From NCBI GenBank assembly GCA_002292215.1, contig DBBN01000051.1, forward strand, positions 1 to 7,992: a DNA stretch of 7,992 nucleotides, read 5' to 3'. The number at the start of each line of letters is the position of its first letter. The stretch's first letter is position 1. The notes under the pieces were generated by a model. That model saw only the letters and a program-made list of their open reading frames with translations, was not told the DNA's origin and ran no database searches. The position numbers and the translations under genes are program-made. This DNA comes from Glaciecola sp. UBA983 (GTDB taxonomy: Bacteria > Pseudomonadota > Gammaproteobacteria > Enterobacterales > Alteromonadaceae). This document shows positions 5,924 to 7,992 of the stretch, one piece after another.

Positions 5924-7849
5924 TCAGGCTTGCTCTGCGCTACAATAAGCATGAATAAGTTGATAAAGTCGATCTAATTGCAATGGTTTAGTGACGATAT
6001 CACTAAAACCATAATGGGTTATTACCGATTTATCTTGTAAAGTAACATCGGCAGTTAACGCTAAAATTGGGACTGTAGTATTAACTTCTCGAACGGCTTG
6101 ACACATTTCGATGCCATTGATGACTGGCATATTGATATCAAGGATGAGTAAATCGACGTGTTCGAGTTCACAAAACGCAGTAAGCGCTTGTTCGCTGTCA
6201 TCATACATATAAATGTTGGCGCCTGTTCGATTTAATACTTGTTGAATTATCACTTGATTGGATGAGTTGTCTTCTGCAATGAGTATGGTCATATGACTTA
6301 AGTCGGGTGCTTGTATATTCTCCGACCGAACCTTCCTGTCAACTGTCATAGCCGTAACGGGCAACGGCACTTGAAAGATAAACTCAGTGCCTACACCTTC
6401 TTCACTGAATACGCGCAACGAACCATGCATCAATTCAGTTAAGCTGGAACAAATTGCTAAGCCTAATCCTGTACCACCATAACTGCGAGTTGTGGAGTTA
6501 TCAGCTTGTTTAAAGGGTTCAAAAATACATTGTAATTTATCTTTAGGGACGCCTATGCCTGTGTCACAGACAACCAATTTAATACTTTTCTCATTGCCTG
6601 ATAGTATGACTTTTACGGTGCCTTGATGCGTAAATTTGAGGGCATTTGAAAGCAAATTATTAATGATTTGGGTGAGTCGGATTGGATCTCCAGTTCGATA
6701 TGGGTTTAGCTCTTGACTGATTGATAGTTGAAGATCTATTTCTTTATCTAATGCCATCTTGAATTTATTGAACGTAGAGGTCACTACTTCATTAATATGC
6801 AGAGGGATGTTTTCAATCGTCATTTGCAAGGCATCAATTTTAGATAAATCTAAAATATCATTAATGATATTTAATAAATCTTTTGAAGAATCTAACGCCA
6901 TCTCGGTTAGGCTTAATGAGTCCTGATCTAAATCATACGTGTTCAAAATCTGTAACGCACCCATAATCGCATTCATAGGTGTACGTATTTCATGACTCAT
7001 ATTAGCCAAAAAACGAGTACGTGCAGCAGTTAACTCTTGTGCTTTAAGCATGTTTTTTTGAGAAATGGATGCTTGGTTAATGATTTCTCTTTGTGTTATT
7101 TCTGATTCAGTCGTGTCAACACAAGTGCCTAATATACGAATGTTTTGGTTATCATCATCATAATAAAATTGAGCATGAATGCGAACAAAAGCAGTCCGAC
7201 CGTGCGGTAATATTGTGCGGCAAGTAACATGTATGGTGTTGTTTTCAGCTAACCCTTTAGCACCGGTGTTGAATTTTTCAATAAAGTTGTAGCGATCTTC
7301 ATCATGAATTAACTGAGTCCAATCATTAAATTGATTCATTGAAAAGTGCGATGGCAGCTCAAAAATAGCTTGCATCGATTCATCCCAATACAGATGATCA
7401 TTGGTAACATGATAATCCCAAGTACCCGTTGCTGAGGCTTGCAGCGCTAAATCGACCCGATCACGAAAAAATGCATCTTCAATCGTTTTTTTATGTTGCT
7501 GCGTAATGTCGCGGATAGTACCAAAACGGCGAATGATTGTTTGTCCGGAAAATTCAGCATCCATCGAAATGGTTAATGTTCTGACTTGACCTAGTGTGTT
7601 TTGTATATCAAAAATACCGCTAAAAGATCGTTGGTGGTGTTCTAGAAAACGAATAGATCGAATTAGTTTTTCTAGACTGTTAGGTATAAAGAAACCACTA
7701 TGACTTTCTGTTATTGGCTGATAATTAGTGTCACAATTAAATATAGTATAGACATAATCACTCCAAACCATGGTTTGGGAGGCATATTCAAATAAACCTG
7801 TACGTGTTGTTTGCTCGATTAAGTGATGATATTTACTATATAGTTCCAT
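5924..7849 (-). CDS. Soluble hybrid histidine kinase (PAS-PAS-HisKA-HATPase-REC)
   Basis: The 641-residue protein is a hybrid sensor kinase of unknown stimulus. Domains in order: PAS/PAC 1 (about 8-115, ending FGTIRDITQQ), PAS/PAC 2 (about 130-250, ending LGTCVDTTESE), a short linker helix, HisKA with phospho-acceptor H286 in MSHEIRTPMN, HATPase_c (about 385-497) with N402 (N box), DTGIGVP at 429-435 (G1), FEPF at 443-446 and GGTGLGLAI at 458-466 (G2). A receiver domain follows (about 520-635) with acidic pocket E526/D527, phospho-acceptor D571 in LDINMP, T599 and K621. All key residues are intact. No transmembrane helix or signal peptide is present, so it should sense an internal or partner-borne cue. 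No Hpt domain or partner regulator lies in the window. The start ATG 7849 has a stop codon two codons upstream and no clear Shine-Dalgarno sequence. Confidence 0.93.
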   Translation of the reverse strand: MELYSKYHHLIEQTTRTGLFEYASQTMVWSDYVYTIFNCDTNYQPITESHSGFFIPNSLEKLIRSIRFLEHHQRSFSGIFDIQNTLGQVRTLTISMDAEFSGQTIIRRFGTIRDITQQHKKTIEDAFFRDRVDLALQASATGTWDYHVTNDHLYWDESMQAIFELPSHFSMNQFNDWTQLIHDEDRYNFIEKFNTGAKGLAENNTIHVTCRTILPHGRTAFVRIHAQFYYDDDNQNIRILGTCVDTTESEITQREIINQASISQKNMLKAQELTAARTRFLANMSHEIRTPMNAIMGALQILNTYDLDQDSLSLTEMALDSSKDLLNIINDILDLSKIDALQMTIENIPLHINEVVTSTFNKFKMALDKEIDLQLSISQELNPYRTGDPIRLTQIINNLLSNALKFTHQGTVKVILSGNEKSIKLVVCDTGIGVPKDKLQCIFEPFKQADNSTTRSYGGTGLGLAICSSLTELMHGSLRVFSEEGVGTEFIFQVPLPVTAMTVDRKVRSENIQAPDLSHMTILIAEDNSSNQVIIQQVLNRTGANIYMYDDSEQALTAFCELEHVDLLILDINMPVINGIEMCQAVREVNTTVPILALTADVTLQDKSVITHYGFSDIVTKPLQLDRLYQLIHAYCSAEQA

Positions 7850-7891
7850 ATGTTAGGTTAATCCATTGCCTTTATATAATGGTAATTAGGG

Positions 7892-7992
7892 TTAAATTGG
7901 ATGTTTTGCCAATTCATCAACTCCGACAGAACAGTTTTCTTCGAAACAATCACGAAAATACTGAACTTCGGGCATATCTTCAGAAAAATGCT
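7892..7992 (-). CDS. Probable C-terminal end of an unrecognised protein (partial)
   Basis: A minus-strand frame enters from the right edge and ends at a TAA at 7894-7892, giving 32 visible residues. The peptide is acidic and protein-like (EDMPEVQYFRDCFEENC, then DELAKHPI). The other two minus frames are less convincing: one stops early and the other is hydrophobic-basic and low in charge variety. The stop lies 42 nt before the histidine kinase start on the same strand, consistent with an upstream gene of the same transcript. I do not recognise the family, and the fragment is too short to assign a function. Confidence 0.5.
   Translation of the reverse strand, partial: HFSEDMPEVQYFRDCFEENCSVGVDELAKHPI

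Noticed and set aside
5875..5952. N-terminal extension of the dGTPase-like protein by 26 residues
   Set aside because: It would overlap the histidine kinase stop, begins in its coding region, and precedes the conserved MSHLIWDQRH start, which has an AAGGAA upstream.
7850..7900. Promoter for the hybrid kinase (TATATA-like stretch near 7873-7880)
   Set aside because: The region is simply A+T-rich and no -35 sequence at 16-18 nt could be identified.
7901..7992. Plus-strand frame from an ATG at 7901 to the right edge
   Set aside because: It is antisense to the more protein-like minus frame, is only 30 codons long and has no clear ribosome binding site; it cannot be fully excluded.

Overview
The window looks like chromosomal DNA of an A+T-rich gammaproteobacterium, probably a marine one such as an Alteromonadales-type lineage. 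That placement is an inference. It rests on the gene order pabC-mltG-tmk-holB-tatD, the E. coli-like thymidylate kinase motifs, a delta' subunit with a degenerate P-loop, and LexA boxes of the CTGT-N8-ACAG type. I see no tRNA, rRNA, CRISPR array, insertion sequence or phage gene.

Left part (1-4038, plus strand) is a tightly packed housekeeping operon. It holds the 3' end of a probable pabC (folate), mltG (peptidoglycan strand termination), tmk (dTMP to dTDP), holB (clamp-loader delta'), tatD (metal-dependent nuclease/hydrolase) and an FMN-binding PNPOx-like protein. Genes are joined by an ATGA overlap, gaps of 2 to 15 nt, or a 14-nt overlap, so one transcript with translational coupling is likely.

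Central part (4084-4566, minus strand) is the most interesting. A 119-residue protein, tentatively SulA-like, lies behind a promoter that can be read in full: TTGACT, 17 nt, TATATT. One perfect LexA box sits between -35 and -10 and a second near-perfect box sits just before the start codon. Together the boxes form a perfect 15-bp inverted repeat. This is a strong SOS-regulated promoter, and the small protein is the best candidate here for a poorly described function.

Right part (4567-7992, minus strand) contains a dGTPase-like HD-domain triphosphohydrolase preceded by a soluble PAS-PAS-HisKA-HATPase-REC hybrid histidine kinase. At the right edge is the probable C-terminal end of an unrecognised minus-strand gene. 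The plus-strand operon and the minus-strand block converge at about 4039-4083, where no clear terminator is visible.

Functionally the genes touch dNTP supply (tmk, dgt), replication (holB), DNA damage response (LexA-controlled gene, possibly tatD) and the cell envelope (mltG). Apart from the SOS gene, this is an ordinary core region.
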